The position numbers and the translations under genes are program-made. This document shows, piece after piece, positions 1-11,100 of a stretch of DNA of 64,000 nt. This stretch comes from Macrocystis pyrifera (Eukaryota; Sar; Phaeophyceae; Laminariales; Laminariaceae): assembly GCA_031763025.1 (NCBI GenBank), contig JASSKH010000029.1:1798001-1862000 (forward strand). Direction: 5' to 3'. Below the pieces are notes generated by a model. That model made no database searches, was not told the origin of the DNA, and saw only the letters and a list, made by a program, of their open reading frames with translations. Every line of letters starts with the position of its first letter. Positions within the stretch are counted from its first letter, which is position 1.

Positions 1-138
1 ATTCTCTTGTGCGGGGGTTCCTTTATCCGTAACTTCAAAATGCGGGAAGGTACCCTGACAAATGCGTCGCTACGGCTAACGCTCAAGTAGAATATAAACG
101 ACTGTGGTCGCGGGCGATAACAATAATATATATATGTA

Positions 139-248
139 TATTACGGGGGACCATAATAAATAAGACCAAAAATTGTTCTAAAACATTGGGAAATATGTAG
201 TTTATTGTCTATACCCTAGGCCCTATATACCATGGACCCCCGTAATAG
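139..248 (+). mobile_element. MITE, TTACGGGGG family, copy 1 (diverged)
   Basis: Non-autonomous DNA transposon of about 109 bp with terminal inverted repeats that begin TTACGGGGG and end CCCCCGTAA, bordered by TA on both sides. This copy is the most diverged. Its left end reads GACCATAATAAATA, the right end retains CCATGGACCCCCGTAA, and the interior is AT-rich. TA target duplications and the small size suggest a Tc1/mariner (Stowaway-like) MITE. No transposase for it is visible in the window. Confidence 0.75.
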
Positions 249-894
249 TAGGCAGTACGGAAGATAGCGTATCAAGTCGCTGAAGTCGGCAGTATACAGT
301 CCTATATATGCCTATCGTGGCAGTGCTCAGTACGAGCATTGGGTACTACTATGCAAATTCTGAGATTGGGCATGCATAAGTAAGTATACGGTCAATCTGC
401 AGAACGCCATACACACTTCGTGCCGGAAACAAGATCGGCACAACACGTTAGTCAAAATGTGGCCTAGCTACAGTAGTGTTTGTTAGAATATCGGCACACT
501 GAAGCGCATAGTCATAGAACTTAATTTGAGAATATTAGTCGGGCGATGGATGACAGCCCCGTACCTGCTGTAGCGTTCACGCCTACTTATATCACCAACG
601 GTCGGACTGAGGTGACATGATACTCGTGCACTATTTCATACTGTAGTTAATTTGTTGGTTGATTTTGTTTTTGGTTGGGGGGTGCTGTACCGATGAATGG
701 TTGGCTCGAGACGCACTCGTTTCTTCACTCTAGGAGAGTTCGATGCGCTACGGCCAAATTAAGCGGAAAATCGATACCAATGGAGAGGAAAATCTAACAT
801 CACAAAAAACATGGTCAGGAGCGCCTGTAAACATACCACATGAACCCTTCTCTGCCAATTATTCATCCCTGTCATGTGTTCAAATTGACGGCAG
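249..894. other. Non-coding, presumed intron or upstream of the first secreted-protein copy
   Basis: I see no supported exon here. The open frame running upstream of 895 from an ATG at 840 is probably intron read-through, because homology to the second copy starts exactly after the CAG acceptor at 892-894. I found no match to the first two exons of the second copy, so the 5' exons of this gene are probably left of the window. Confidence 0.5.
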
Positions 895-1796
895 TGTGCC
901 CAACCGGAAGCAGCCTGTGCGGTGAGCCGCATATGCAGGGCCTGCGCGGTCAGCGCATCAACTGGTCTGGAGTCGACGGCGGCTGGTACTGCCTCGTCAA
1001 GGACCAAGACGCCGACTTCCACGTCAACGTCCGGCTCACCGCCCCTCAGCCCGAAGACTTCCCCGACCGCCAGCTGGTCACCGGCCTCAGCGTCATCTCT
1101 GACGGGAACTCTCTCGTGGTGGAGGTGAAAGACCCTTACACCACCGTCACGAGTGGGTGTCCTCATGGACAATCAGTGTGCCTTGCCAACGGCGGCCTGA
1201 GTGCTTCTGTAAACGGTGGGGACGCCGGTCAGCTCCTCGTGCCCACCAGGGACGCCTATGTGGCCGACGGTATTGACATGTCAGGGTCAAACCTGCCGGT
1301 GGAGTGCAGACAATTCGGTGGCGACAAGCTTTGGGCTCGCATGTACGACGAGATGCTCCAGGGCGAAAGGGAACTGCAGGGCGACACGTTCGAGGACTGG
1401 GTGCTGAGCTTCGACCAGATGGCGGCGCCCGAGTGGTGTGCAAAGTACGTCGCCGAGCACGGCTTGGCCGAGGTGCAATCCATCCACGCCATCTTCAAGA
1501 TCATGACCCCAACCGTCGACCTGCGCCTGAACGCCGGCTTCGGCTACCAGGTCGGCGGTGAGATCAACTGGGACGGCCGTGTTCTCCCCGATCTGGAGTT
1601 CTGGCAGATGGACGTAGGACTGGAAGGCCTGGCCATCGACAACGAGCACCTGTCCGGAATCTTGGGCGAGACAGCTCGCCCAGTGGTGGACGAGAACGGC
1701 GCCGAAGTGATGGAGGGATACGATGCGTTCCGCGGGACTGTCGAGGACTACCGCGTGTCCGATGCTCTGGGCACCGACTTTGCTCTACTTCACTGA
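895..1796 (+). CDS. Secreted cysteine-containing protein, last exon (copy 1, 5' partial)
   Basis: This is the terminal exon of a gene duplicated at 10594-11495; roughly nine residues in ten are identical by eye. It follows a CAG acceptor at 892-894 and must be entered in phase 1 (TG then TGC CCA). The product begins CPTGSSLCGEPH, continues with GWYCLVKD and a beta-rich stretch, has further cysteines in GCPHGQSVC, VECRQ and EWCAKY, and ends DFALLH before TGA at 1794. The Cys-rich GEPH start followed by a G-x-Y-C-L-V-x-D strand recalls von Willebrand D / plant root-cap type extracellular domains, which is inference from pattern only. The start codon and signal peptide are not in view. I do not recognise a named family, and the function is unknown. 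No frameshift is seen, so it may be functional. Confidence 0.75.
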
Positions 1797-4224
1797 GCTT
1801 GGGTTTTGAAGAAACATTTTTGAATGTGGTTTCAGGTAGCAGACCCGTCTACTGTACCAATACCCTTGGGGTCCCGATATCTAGCAGCAAGAACCCGTAC
1901 ATTTTCGGGCACCCCCCGTTGCCATCTTTTGGCTAAGTTCAGCACCCTATATTGCAGTGTCGCCATAAAAAAGTCCGCTAAGGCAGGGAAGTCAAACGAA
2001 CATAGCGCCCCACGCGCCCCACCTGCTGGAATTCGAAATTTGAATACCTGTTGTCGTTTGGTTAAGGTCGTGATTGGCTTGTGCGAAAATGAAGTGTGAC
2101 CAGAGAATCTGGTGCTCGGCTTACCGGCGCAGGTTTTATTCTTCGTGCACACAAAGTCGCACCTGGTATAATATATATTATTTTTAGATGTACTTCTATC
2201 GACTCCGTTCATAAGGCAAGATTATCATCAATGGTCAATATTTCTCTAGGGCGTACACCCAGAACCATAGCTTCTTACTATAGTATTAAGCCTATGGTAT
2301 TTTTTTGTTTCGGCGGTGATTGAGGTTAGCTCGTCGCTAATGCTGCATTCAGCAAGGCCTGTGTCTTTTTCATGTTCGACTGATATGTACAGTAGGTCTG
2401 TTTAAGTGTGTATGCGTATGTGTTGTGCGCAACTGCTGTAGTGTTTCTGTCTGCTGTTTGGTGTCGTTCGATTTTTTTTCATTGGTGAAGCGTGTGCAGC
2501 GTCTGCGCGTAGCAAGTGCTGTAGCCAGCGTCATCGTTTCGGTTGCTACATGTGTCACGCGATTCGGATTACGGCGGGTTGCGTTATTGAAAGCTGGAAT
2601 TGTTTAACTGAATAGATGCAGCGCGAAAACAGGGCTCTGGCGGATCGGTCGTCGCCCTCTGAAGGGATATAGGCGTATCAAACGCGAATCGTCGTGACTG
2701 GTGCGGTGGTAAATACAGGTTAATTTCTCGGACAGTGTTGGCTCTTTTGGTGCGTAGGGTAGATGTCTTCTCGTGTGCAACCATGTATGGTGTGGCCGGC
2801 CATATCTGAGAAAGGGCTTGACTGTGTTGTTGATGTGGAATTCTCAGTAGGACGGTTAAATGCCTGGATCTATTGTGTTTTTGTAGGCAATTCAGCATGT
2901 TGTCTTCTGGGATCTTGTGCTGGGGTGATAAGACCCCTGAGAGCAACTCACCCTCTCCTGTGTCTCTTGCATCTGCCCTGCTGAGAGGCCAATATTACGA
3001 CGACTTGACATATATATCGCATGGAGCTAAGGAACTACGAACAAGCGTACCCTTGAACGTACAACCTCCGCGGGAGCGTGCCCACACGTACGTGTAGGCC
3101 TGTTACAATATTGTTTCCGAATTGTACTGGTATTTCTAAGTAGAGGGCTTCCAGCACTGCGTGCGGGTACACTTGTTGGTGGAATCGGCATGAATATGTG
3201 GGACGTGTGTTTTCACCAATGGCAAGAGAGGTTCCTGTTCACGCGTGGCAATGTGTGTACACTACAAGTAGCTTGTATCTTGTCTGCCAGTGCAGCACCG
3301 TTTTCAAGCAATGCTATGCCAGCGGACTTCCCCTGACTGCCGTGCAAGGTGTCTTTGCACATTAGCTCGCCTTCTAAAGTAAGTCATCCGCGCCGAAGAT
3401 CATTTCATTGTTCGCTAGAAGCCCGATTATGTTTTTCCGGCGACATTGAGTTTCAGTCCGACTGTTCTCAGTAAGGTGGGAGTACACCAGGACACATGTG
3501 TGCCCAAAATGTGTATTGCTTACATCACGGTAGTCGAGTCCCGGTACACTTCAGGTGTTTTGTACGTGGTACCCTTAGGTATAGCAGGCGAGTGAAGGCG
3601 AAAAGAACAGCAACGCTTACTACGCGACCCCATGCTACTTGTCAGCGGAAACGGCTTGTTCGCCTTGGTGACAATGCATCTATACTCGGTACTGACTACT
3701 ACTTGCCCTAATGTTCACGTGCACTACTGCAGGGAAGACGGGCGTGACACTCCAATGATCAGTTCGACGTGCCAGAAGCATTAGTCCAAGGTCTGGTACA
3801 AGGTAAAACATATGTCCGTTTTCAGCTCCCAAACATGCTGATGATCACCGGCTCTAGAAACGACCGTGACCTATTCTATATATAGCCGCAGTTCGGTCGG
3901 CAAGCACATGTACAGCTGAGAATACCCACTTTAGAGCTGGCTCCTGCGTTCAATCGTACTAATCTGTCACTAAATACAAACACCTTTTGCAAATAGTATC
4001 AACGAATTAAAAGATCCTTATATTTCGGGAGGGAGTGATACTTGAAAAAAAACACAGAAACGATGATGCTCATATCAAAAGCGGAACATTTATTTTGGAT
4101 CTCAAATAGTATTGGGCGATCCTCTGGCACCGGGTTGGTGTCCCCCCGTTCTTCGTTTGGTACATGCCCTCGTGCTTGGTACAAGCCAACGTGCACGTGT
4201 GTGTGGGACAACATATGGAAATAC
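1797..4224. other. Intergenic, no supported gene
   Basis: Mixed-composition sequence downstream of the first secreted-protein exon. Open frames here are short, overlap on both strands and show no domain, signal peptide or repeat pattern. One near-match to the 9-bp motif (CACCTGGTA) lies at about 2160. Confidence 0.4.
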
Positions 4225-4333
4225 TATTACGGGGGTCCATAGTTAACGGGACCAAATTTTGTCAGTAAAAATCGGTAAATATATAGGTTTTAATGTACAC
4301 CATAGGTCCTATTAACTATGTACCCCCGTAATA
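4225..4333 (+). mobile_element. MITE, TTACGGGGG family, copy 2
   Basis: Complete copy. The left TIR (TTACGGGGGTCCATAG) and right TIR (CTATGTACCCCCGTAA) are near-perfect inverted repeats, bordered by TA. The interior reads GGGACCAAATTTTG then an AT-rich core and ACCATAGGTCC, which sets the orientation called plus here. Confidence 0.9.
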
Positions 4334-4498
4334 AGCGTAGAGGAGGGAATGACAAGCAGCAGAAAGTAGTGCGATTGATCCTACCGATGCACTACTGCTG
4401 CAACGCTTTACGATGGGTTGGTCAATAATTACCTCGTACATTTTTCACCCTAACATCCAGTTGTTTATATACCTGTACCTGTATGTCGTGTGCCTCGT

Positions 4499-4608
4499 GT
4501 TACGGGGGCCATAGTAAGTAGGACCAAATAGCGGCAGTAAAAAAAGTTAAATATATCGGTTTTTGTGTGTACCGTAGGTCCTATTTACTACGTACGGTCC
4601 CCCGTACT
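4499..4608 (+). mobile_element. MITE, TTACGGGGG family, copy 3 (variant ends)
   Basis: Same family and orientation as the copy at 4225. The left end carries the variant CCATAGTAAGTAGGACC and the right end GTCCCCCGTAC, so one terminal A is mutated. It is the second of three copies within 540 bp. Confidence 0.8.
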
Positions 4609-4652
4609 AGGTGATCTTTTTTAATGTCTTGAATGATTGTTGTAGTACGCAT

Positions 4653-4761
4653 TATTACGGGGGTACATAGTTAATAGGACCTATGGTATACATAAAAACC
4701 TATATATTTACCTATTTTTACTAACAAAATTTGGTCCCGTTAACTATGGACCCCCGTAATA
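4653..4761 (-). mobile_element. MITE, TTACGGGGG family, copy 4
   Basis: Complete copy in the opposite orientation to the two preceding ones: ACCTATGG precedes the AT core and CAAAATTTGG follows it. TIRs are intact and flanked by TA. One TIR substitution (GGGGGTACATAG) is visible. Confidence 0.9.
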
Positions 4762-4997
4762 GTAAAAAAATGGCGTCGTATCGTCGTCTGTAGTGAATGT
4801 GCCAAACAGGGGCCGGGCACTGCAGCATTGAGTTGTTTCCGCAGGATTTGCTTTTTAGTTCATCACATAGGGGTGAAAAATAGGCTGTGCGCGCATGGAT
4901 GCTCTCGTAGGCCGGATTGCGTCATACACGAGTACCATTACTGATATGTGTGAAACGGTCTCTCTCGTGATCTTCACGCAAAATAAATCCCGTGACA

Positions 4998-5024
4998 CAC
5001 ACATATATATATATATATATATAA
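4998..5024. repeat. (AC)(AT) microsatellite
   Basis: A short CA run passes directly into about nine AT dinucleotides. No gene is attached to it. Confidence 0.9.
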
Positions 5025-5292
5025 AAACACGGCAAACGGATAAATAAGTTAGAAAATGAAGAAAACCAACAGCGGACAGAGTCATTCAGCGATCTTTTTG
5101 CAAGCTCTATAACTTTGCTAAAACGCCCGCCAAAATGTTGATGATTGTTGAAAATAGCGACGATTCGTGACAAGGACAGAGGCAGATCTGGGGTCCGGGC
5201 GTTTCGTGAATCATCGCGATCGATGTGTGGAAGAGCTGTCCTTGCTCTCTCTATATATAGACTACAACGATACACGGATATCACATGATGAG

Positions 5293-5301
5293 TACCAGGT
5301 A
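5293..5301. repeat. TACCAGGTA motif 1
   Basis: Exact 9-mer, followed immediately by a one-mismatch copy (TACCAGGAA) at 5303. It belongs to the dispersed TACCWGGTA set interpreted as transposon footprints. Confidence 0.8.
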
Positions 5302-5351
5302 GTACCAGGAACATCAACGCGGCGAAGATCCACACGTTGTTCTCAAGAGTT

Positions 5352-5379
5352 GTTGTTGTTGTTGTTGTTGTTGTTGTTG
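5352..5379. repeat. (TTG)n microsatellite
   Basis: About nine TTG triplets followed by CTCTCACGTTAGCTCATCGCC. The same TTG-to-CTCAC-to-CATCGCC context recurs at about 40735 and 63950, so it belongs to a dispersed repeat. Confidence 0.85.
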
Positions 5380-5459
5380 CTCTCACGTTAGCTCATCGCC
5401 ACAATGCAATGCATTCTGTGGTCGCAGGATAGGCTCCTATAACTCTTCGAGTGGGAGAA

Positions 5460-6060
5460 TACCTCGGTAGAAATAAAAAACATGCAAAGAATAATACACA
5501 TGATAACCCTATTACACCTCAGACAAAAATAAAAAGTGAGGTCCGCGCTCGTGCGTATCAGGTACATGCGGTAAGCTGTACAAGTCCCCACCCACATAAA
5601 CCGAGAAGACCGCACACTTCCCAGGAAAAAATGGACAGGGTAAAAAAACAACTCGATATCGAAAGAATCGAACAACGAAGTCTAAAAAACCAAAGATCAA
5701 AAAGGGAAGAGAGAGAAAAAGCCAAAAAAAAATCGATTCAAGCAAGAAAGCAAGAGATCAAGAAAAGAAAATGCATAAACAAGAGGATGCGCAGATTTTC
5801 GCAGATTGCAAGCTCGCAAGCTACGCGAGGGGTGTAGAACGGAGATAACAAGAAAAAAAAACATGCTTACCTCGCTATTGAGAACACCAGCGGAGCAAAA
5901 AAGAAAACGAAAAACGAAAACGAAAGGGAGGACGACGAAACAAACAGTAAATAAAAAGAAACAGCAGATAGCAAAAAGTATAAAGGGAGAGACACAAAGC
6001 AAACGGGAAAAAAGGAAAGACGATAAAACGAAGAGGAAAAAAACGACGAAGAGGAGGCGT
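5460..6060. repeat. Strand-asymmetric purine-rich tract
   Basis: Roughly 600 bp in which the plus strand is dominated by A and G (AAAAAGAAAACG-type sequence). Any reading frame gives a lysine/arginine-rich peptide, and the complement gives a phenylalanine/leucine-rich one. I treat these open frames as composition artefacts. The LINE copies at 15.7-16.1 kb and 32.2-32.7 kb contain similar purine/pyrimidine tracts, so this may be a relic of such an element, but no direct alignment is evident. Confidence 0.5.
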
Positions 6061-6066
6061 ACCACG

Positions 6067-6075
6067 TACCAGGTA
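6067..6075. repeat. TACCAGGTA motif 2
   Basis: Exact 9-mer in the context CG-motif-TAA, at the end of the purine-rich tract. Confidence 0.8.
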
Positions 6076-6451
6076 TAATACCGGTCGCGCGGTATGGACA
6101 TACAAAGCTATGAATATCATGACTCTTGATACCCCGAAGTAAGTATCCACTCCTATTCCTCGCTAGGTTCAAGTACTTAATAACGCATCGTAGAATCGGA
6201 AGCGTTATGTCTGAAAGCGACAACCGAAACCTCGAACGGCTCCCTCTGTCCCTGGCGACGTCCCAACCCTACCCGCACCATTCGCACCACAACCAGCCCC
6301 ACTTGCCACTTTCGTCAACACCCCCATCGCCGAGCACAGCAGCTGAAGTGCTACCGAGTGCAACGCCCAGTCGCCGCTCTATCAAGGTACGAGGACTTTC
6401 AAGGGGTACTTCTGAGAGTAGATGCACTCCCGTGAGAGCACACACGCACGC

Positions 6452-6524
6452 GCGGTCGAAGTATCACACGCAGCTTGCATGAAAACGGGTCGAAGTATCG
6501 TACACGCAGCTCGCATGAAAACGG
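6452..6524. repeat. ~37 bp direct duplication
   Basis: GGTCGAAGTATC through GCATGAAAAC occurs twice in direct tandem with small differences. A diverged single relative (CGATCGAAGTATCACAC) is at about 16770. Confidence 0.8.
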
Positions 6525-6613
6525 GTGTTGGGGTATATCTATTTAATGTTTATTGTACATACGCGCGACTTCCCTAGTGCTTCGAAGTTCCACTCCCAAG
6601 TAGAGTAGTTTGC

Positions 6614-6710
6614 TATTACGGGGGTCCATAGTTAACAGGACCTATGGTATACACAAAAACCTATACATTTACCTATTTCTACTAACAAAATTTTGTCCCA
6701 TTAACTATGG
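6614..6710 (-). mobile_element. MITE, TTACGGGGG family, copy 5 (right end lost)
   Basis: The left TIR is intact (TTACGGGGGTCCATAG). The right side stops at CCATTAACTATGG and then passes into unrelated sequence, so the last ~12 bp including CCCCCGTAA are missing. It is a broken copy that could no longer be mobilised. Confidence 0.8.
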
Positions 6711-8061
6711 ATTGGGTTTGCCCATCAATGTCGTCGTACCATGTATCTTGCTGCATGCGAATCGCGTTTGTCTCGTGTAGAGCGTATCTCCCAGGGGGCG
6801 AAAAAACAAGGACGTGCACTGGGTGTGCTGGGTATCGTGTGGAAATAAATTGCGAAGAATGCAGACAAAACTGGTGTCGGGTACAAATTCTGTGCTGCTG
6901 GTCGATCCTCCACCAAGTACACTCTCAGACCAGAACGCTGTACTCGTTTCCAGCGCAAAACGTATATAGAACCTATCTATGCTTACGCTGTATCGTAGTT
7001 GTACATGCTGCTGCTGTTCACAGTATCTCACAATCACTTCCCCATTTCTGGCGCATGTGGAGCGGATGTTAATAATTATTCTGTGAACACCCCCGCTTGC
7101 ATTACATACCCCCCTGGGCGGACAGCTTAGGCTTGTTCGTGGATAAATATCACTATACCCAACGGTCCTTATCTTTCCGTCCGAAGCAGTACAATATGCT
7201 GCACCAGGTATAGGGTTGCTTCTCCCAACGTGCTACGAGGTATAGCTGTAGGCAACCAGCGCCCATGCCTACTTTATACAGTTCCATGACCTTATGCTCG
7301 GCAACCCAACAATACATCGATTCAACGGCTATGACTACTGGGCAGCAGACCTACACCTACGCCGGCCTATCAATCTTTTGCCCATGAAGGCTTCTAGGTA
7401 AAATATAGGGCATACTCGTCGTCCACCCGTTGGGATCCTGTTGTCGGTTTTGATCAGAGAGGATTCTACGTAGGACTTTCGATTTTTTCAAAATTCTATA
7501 TTTCCTAATTTCAAATTTCCAAATTTCTGATTGTACAGACAGCCAAGAAGGGCTGCCGGCGAACAGGAACAAAAGGTTCTGACATTACTCGTAATATAAA
7601 AAAAATACCTGCTAGGATACAGGAACAATTGGAAGTTGGGAAATTGAAAAAAAACAAACATTATTTTTGGTCCGCGATGAGCAGAATGCTATGTATTCTG
7701 GCACAGATTGGTACGTTTTACTGTTAACGTCGGACCCGGACCATATGGTCTCTGCGTTTGCAAAACGTAGCTCCCATCACCTACGTACGGACCGCGCTCG
7801 TTTACAATGCAATCGCGGGATGCAAGAAGTCTCAATATTCTGTAGTAGCTGTGCTGTTTTTGCTTTCCTTGCTGATGTAATACGCTAGTATGATCGCATT
7901 TCGGTCATCGAGGCAACCTGAAAAAAAAAAAGCAAGAATCCACCACGCCGCCCACCAAGCTTGAATCGTCTATCTACCCTCTGGCTCGCCGTAATTACTC
8001 TCTCGATTAAACAGCACCGTTCGCGCATCAACCCAACCCCCTTTATTCGAACAGGAATAGC
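6711..8061. other. Intergenic, no supported gene
   Basis: There are no recognisable exons, repeats or RNA genes. It lies immediately upstream of the signal-peptide exon at 8062 and so should contain that gene's promoter. I see no diagnostic TATA or initiator element that I would defend. Confidence 0.35.
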
Positions 8062-8187
8062 ATGATGATGCGCGCTTCTGGGATCGTGGGGATCGGCCTC
8101 CTAGCCTTGTCGTTTCCGCAGCAAGCAAACGCGACCACCGTCAAGCAACGCCAACGAGCTGCATGCGGCGGGAGACGCCCAGGAGAT
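8062..8187 (+). other. Exon 1: signal peptide of the secreted-protein gene
   Basis: 42 codons from three consecutive ATGs to a GTAAGT donor at 8188. It has a positively charged N-tip, a hydrophobic core, an Ala-x-Ala type cleavage region, then a basic linker rich in Q, R and K. Confidence 0.65.
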
Positions 8188-11100
8188 GTAAGTCGCAGAG
8201 TGCACGCCTTTGGTTTGCGGTTATCGTCTGTAGCTATTTCGGGGGTCCATAGTTAATAGGACCTATGGTAGACATAAAAACTATATATTTACCTATTTTT
8301 ACTAACAAAATTTGGTCCCGTTAACTATGGACCCCCGTAATAAAAAGAACACCGATGTCGACGCGACTGGTATTTTACTTTTTTTTTGCTGAAAGTTGAT
8401 TGGAGCAGTAGGCCGTATCGCTTAGGAAGTTATTACGGGGGTCCATAGTTAATAGGACCTATGGTATACATAAAAACCTATATATTTTACTATTTTTACT
8501 AACAAAAATTTGGTCCCATTAACTATGGACCCCCGTAATAGGAACTCGTACCGTTTTGGTCGGAAGTAAAGCCACGACAGAGGCGGTACGCTATCTTCTG
8601 AGCTCCTCCTCACATGAGGAGCCCAATGTCCCAACCGAAACATGAATCCGAAGGAGCTTGTTCACGCAACGAAGCCGACCAACAATTGTGTGCGCTGCTG
8701 CTGTACTTTTAAAACAACTAAGAATAACAGTAAAACCACCGATCCATCTAAGCGGGGTTCTAGTGGCCTACTTAAGGAGCTCAAACCGTCAGAAGATACT
8801 GAGCAAAATACGTAGTGGAACCCATAACGTGGCAATGCGCTTAAACATTTGCATCGTACGTACGGAATACCGCACGGTAGATAGAATGATTTTCTTGTAT
8901 CCCCCATATTGAAATTACTTTATACATCAAATCAGCACTGATGTAGCGTGGTAAGTCGCGTTCTGTTCAGACCGCGATGGGCATGTTTCCGTACCGCAGG
9001 GGGTTCATGTGATATCTTGACCGTCGTTTTGACAAACAGCCGGTTTTCGGGAGCTCGACAACCAGAATCCCGTGATATGTATGTATATTAGCGCGTTTAG
9101 TGAAACCTGAGGCATAGTCCAATCCGTGCCACTGCCATTTACTGTAGAGTCTCATACTATCCTTTCCTATGACTGTCTTTGGGCAGGGATGCAACTACTA
9201 CATTTCGCGGAGAAAAATCAGAGGAAACTGCGGGATGGACGAAGTGGGCGACAACTGCTGCAGTGAGTCCACGTTTGTGCGTACGCGTTAACTAGGCGCA
9301 CGTTGCTGCTGCAGCGGTTCCGGCCATGGCGTGTGAAACGTCCCGACGGTGCTACAGAGCCTTGAAGTACATCCAGCAGTAGAGCTCGTGCGGGGTTCGA
9401 GTAGGCGAAAATGAGTTTTGATGCATGTTTTCTGTATGCGAGTCCTGACGTGAGATGTCAAACAATGGTCGACAGTGTCGGTGTTGCTTGTTGGTTCTTG
9501 TTGCCCTTGTTGGTGAGCATTTAGTGGTTTGAACTACGGCACTCGTCAGGCAACCGAAACAGTCAAACGTTTTTTACTAAAGATGCACGGGAGGCGCTCT
9601 ACGACAGAGGTCCTACATTTAGGAAAAAATTACTTTGTGAGCCACCACGGCGTCATTACCGGGCGGCAGTTGAAGGAAGGAGGATGGGTGGGTATGTGAC
9701 TTGTGCTTTACATTGTTGGGCTTAATGCGTACGTACACGTGCAAGATGTGTGTAGCATCAGTGTGAGATGTGCGTAGCATCAGTCGTATTCACAGAGTTG
9801 TCCCCGTTGAATTCGGCGTTGTATATTGGGGGGATATATGAGCCTCAGAAAGTTTAAGTTGAATCTTTATCGTAGGGCGCCTCGAAGGCGTTACTGGCGT
9901 CGACCAGCACAAGCGATATTTTCAATGGGCTAAGTTTGAAGCTTTCATTGGTAATGAGTATTGCGCACCGCACATGAATGCTGCTGCAAAACAGGCCCAA
10001 CCTCACTGTACACCCTTCCGACTGCTCCGTCCCCCGTCCGGTTAACTTTTACACGTGGCCCTGGGTCTGGCTCGACACCTTGAAGACCCTGTGGGTAAGT
10101 CACTGTCACTGACGCTTGATGCATCGCATGTACTGTGTGGGAATCTAGCACAATCAGTGTTGATTGGATACAATCGTACTGTACATCGTTGGCACGAAAC
10201 TATTCCATGCGTGCCTTTGAGGGACACACGCCCTAGCAGGATGTCATACGGTGGCAACTAGTATTGTCGACATGTAGGTATTGACTAGATGGCACGCCGA
10301 ACCGGGAGCCCCGTCGTCTGCCATGCGACAGTGCACGCCAGCGTTCGGAGAGTGTATCAAACGGCTGGTGGTAATGATCGACAACAAAATATTACTTCAT
10401 GTCCGTTTTTCCTCGTTGATCCGTCCATGTACTGGGATGTAAGGTAGAAAATCGTTACGAGTGCAGACTCAGCGTAACACTCGACACCACGAACTGCTGA
10501 ACGCCCAAGCACTTCTAAACAGTCTTGATAAATGCCCGACTCCTGTCGCGTATGCGTCCGTGATTTTTTTCGATACACATTTGCAAACGACAGTGTGCCC
10601 GGACGGAAGCAGCTTGTGTGGTGAGCCGCACATGCAAGGTCTCCGCGGTCAGCATATCAACTGGTCTGGAGTCGACGGCGGCTGGTACTGTCTAGTCAAG
10701 GACGAAGACGCCGACTTCCTCGTCAACGTCCGGCTCACCGCGCCTCAGCCCGAAGACTTCCCCGACCGCCAGCTGGTCACCGGCCTGAGCGTCATCTCTG
10801 ACGGGAACTCTCTCGTGGTGGAGGTGAAAGACCCTTACACTACCGTCACGAGTGGGTGTCCTCATGGACAATCAGTGTGCCTTGCCAACGGTGGTCTGAG
10901 TGCCTCCGTAAACGGTGGGGACGCCGGTCAGCTCCTCGTGCCCACCAGGGACGCCTATGTGGTGGACGGTATTGACATGTCCGGATCAAACCTGCCGGTG
11001 GAGTGCAGACAGTTCGGCGGGGACCAGCTCTGGGCGCGCATGTACGCCGAGATGCTCCAGGGCGAAAGGGAACTGCTGGGCGACACGTTCGAGGACTGGG

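Noticed and set aside
5806-6078. A Lys/Arg-rich small basic protein
   Set aside because: It is fully explained by the purine-rich strand; no start context, homologue or conservation was seen.
139-8540. That the TACCWGGTA motif is the excision footprint of the TTACGGGGG MITE
   Set aside because: Excision of that MITE would leave TA, a few bases of TTACG/CGTAA and TA. It cannot give CCWGG, so a different element must be responsible.
10461-10593. Translation of the secreted protein starting at the ATG at 10461
   Set aside because: This upstream extension has no counterpart in the first copy and ends exactly at a CAG acceptor. The three-exon model with a signal peptide is phase-consistent.
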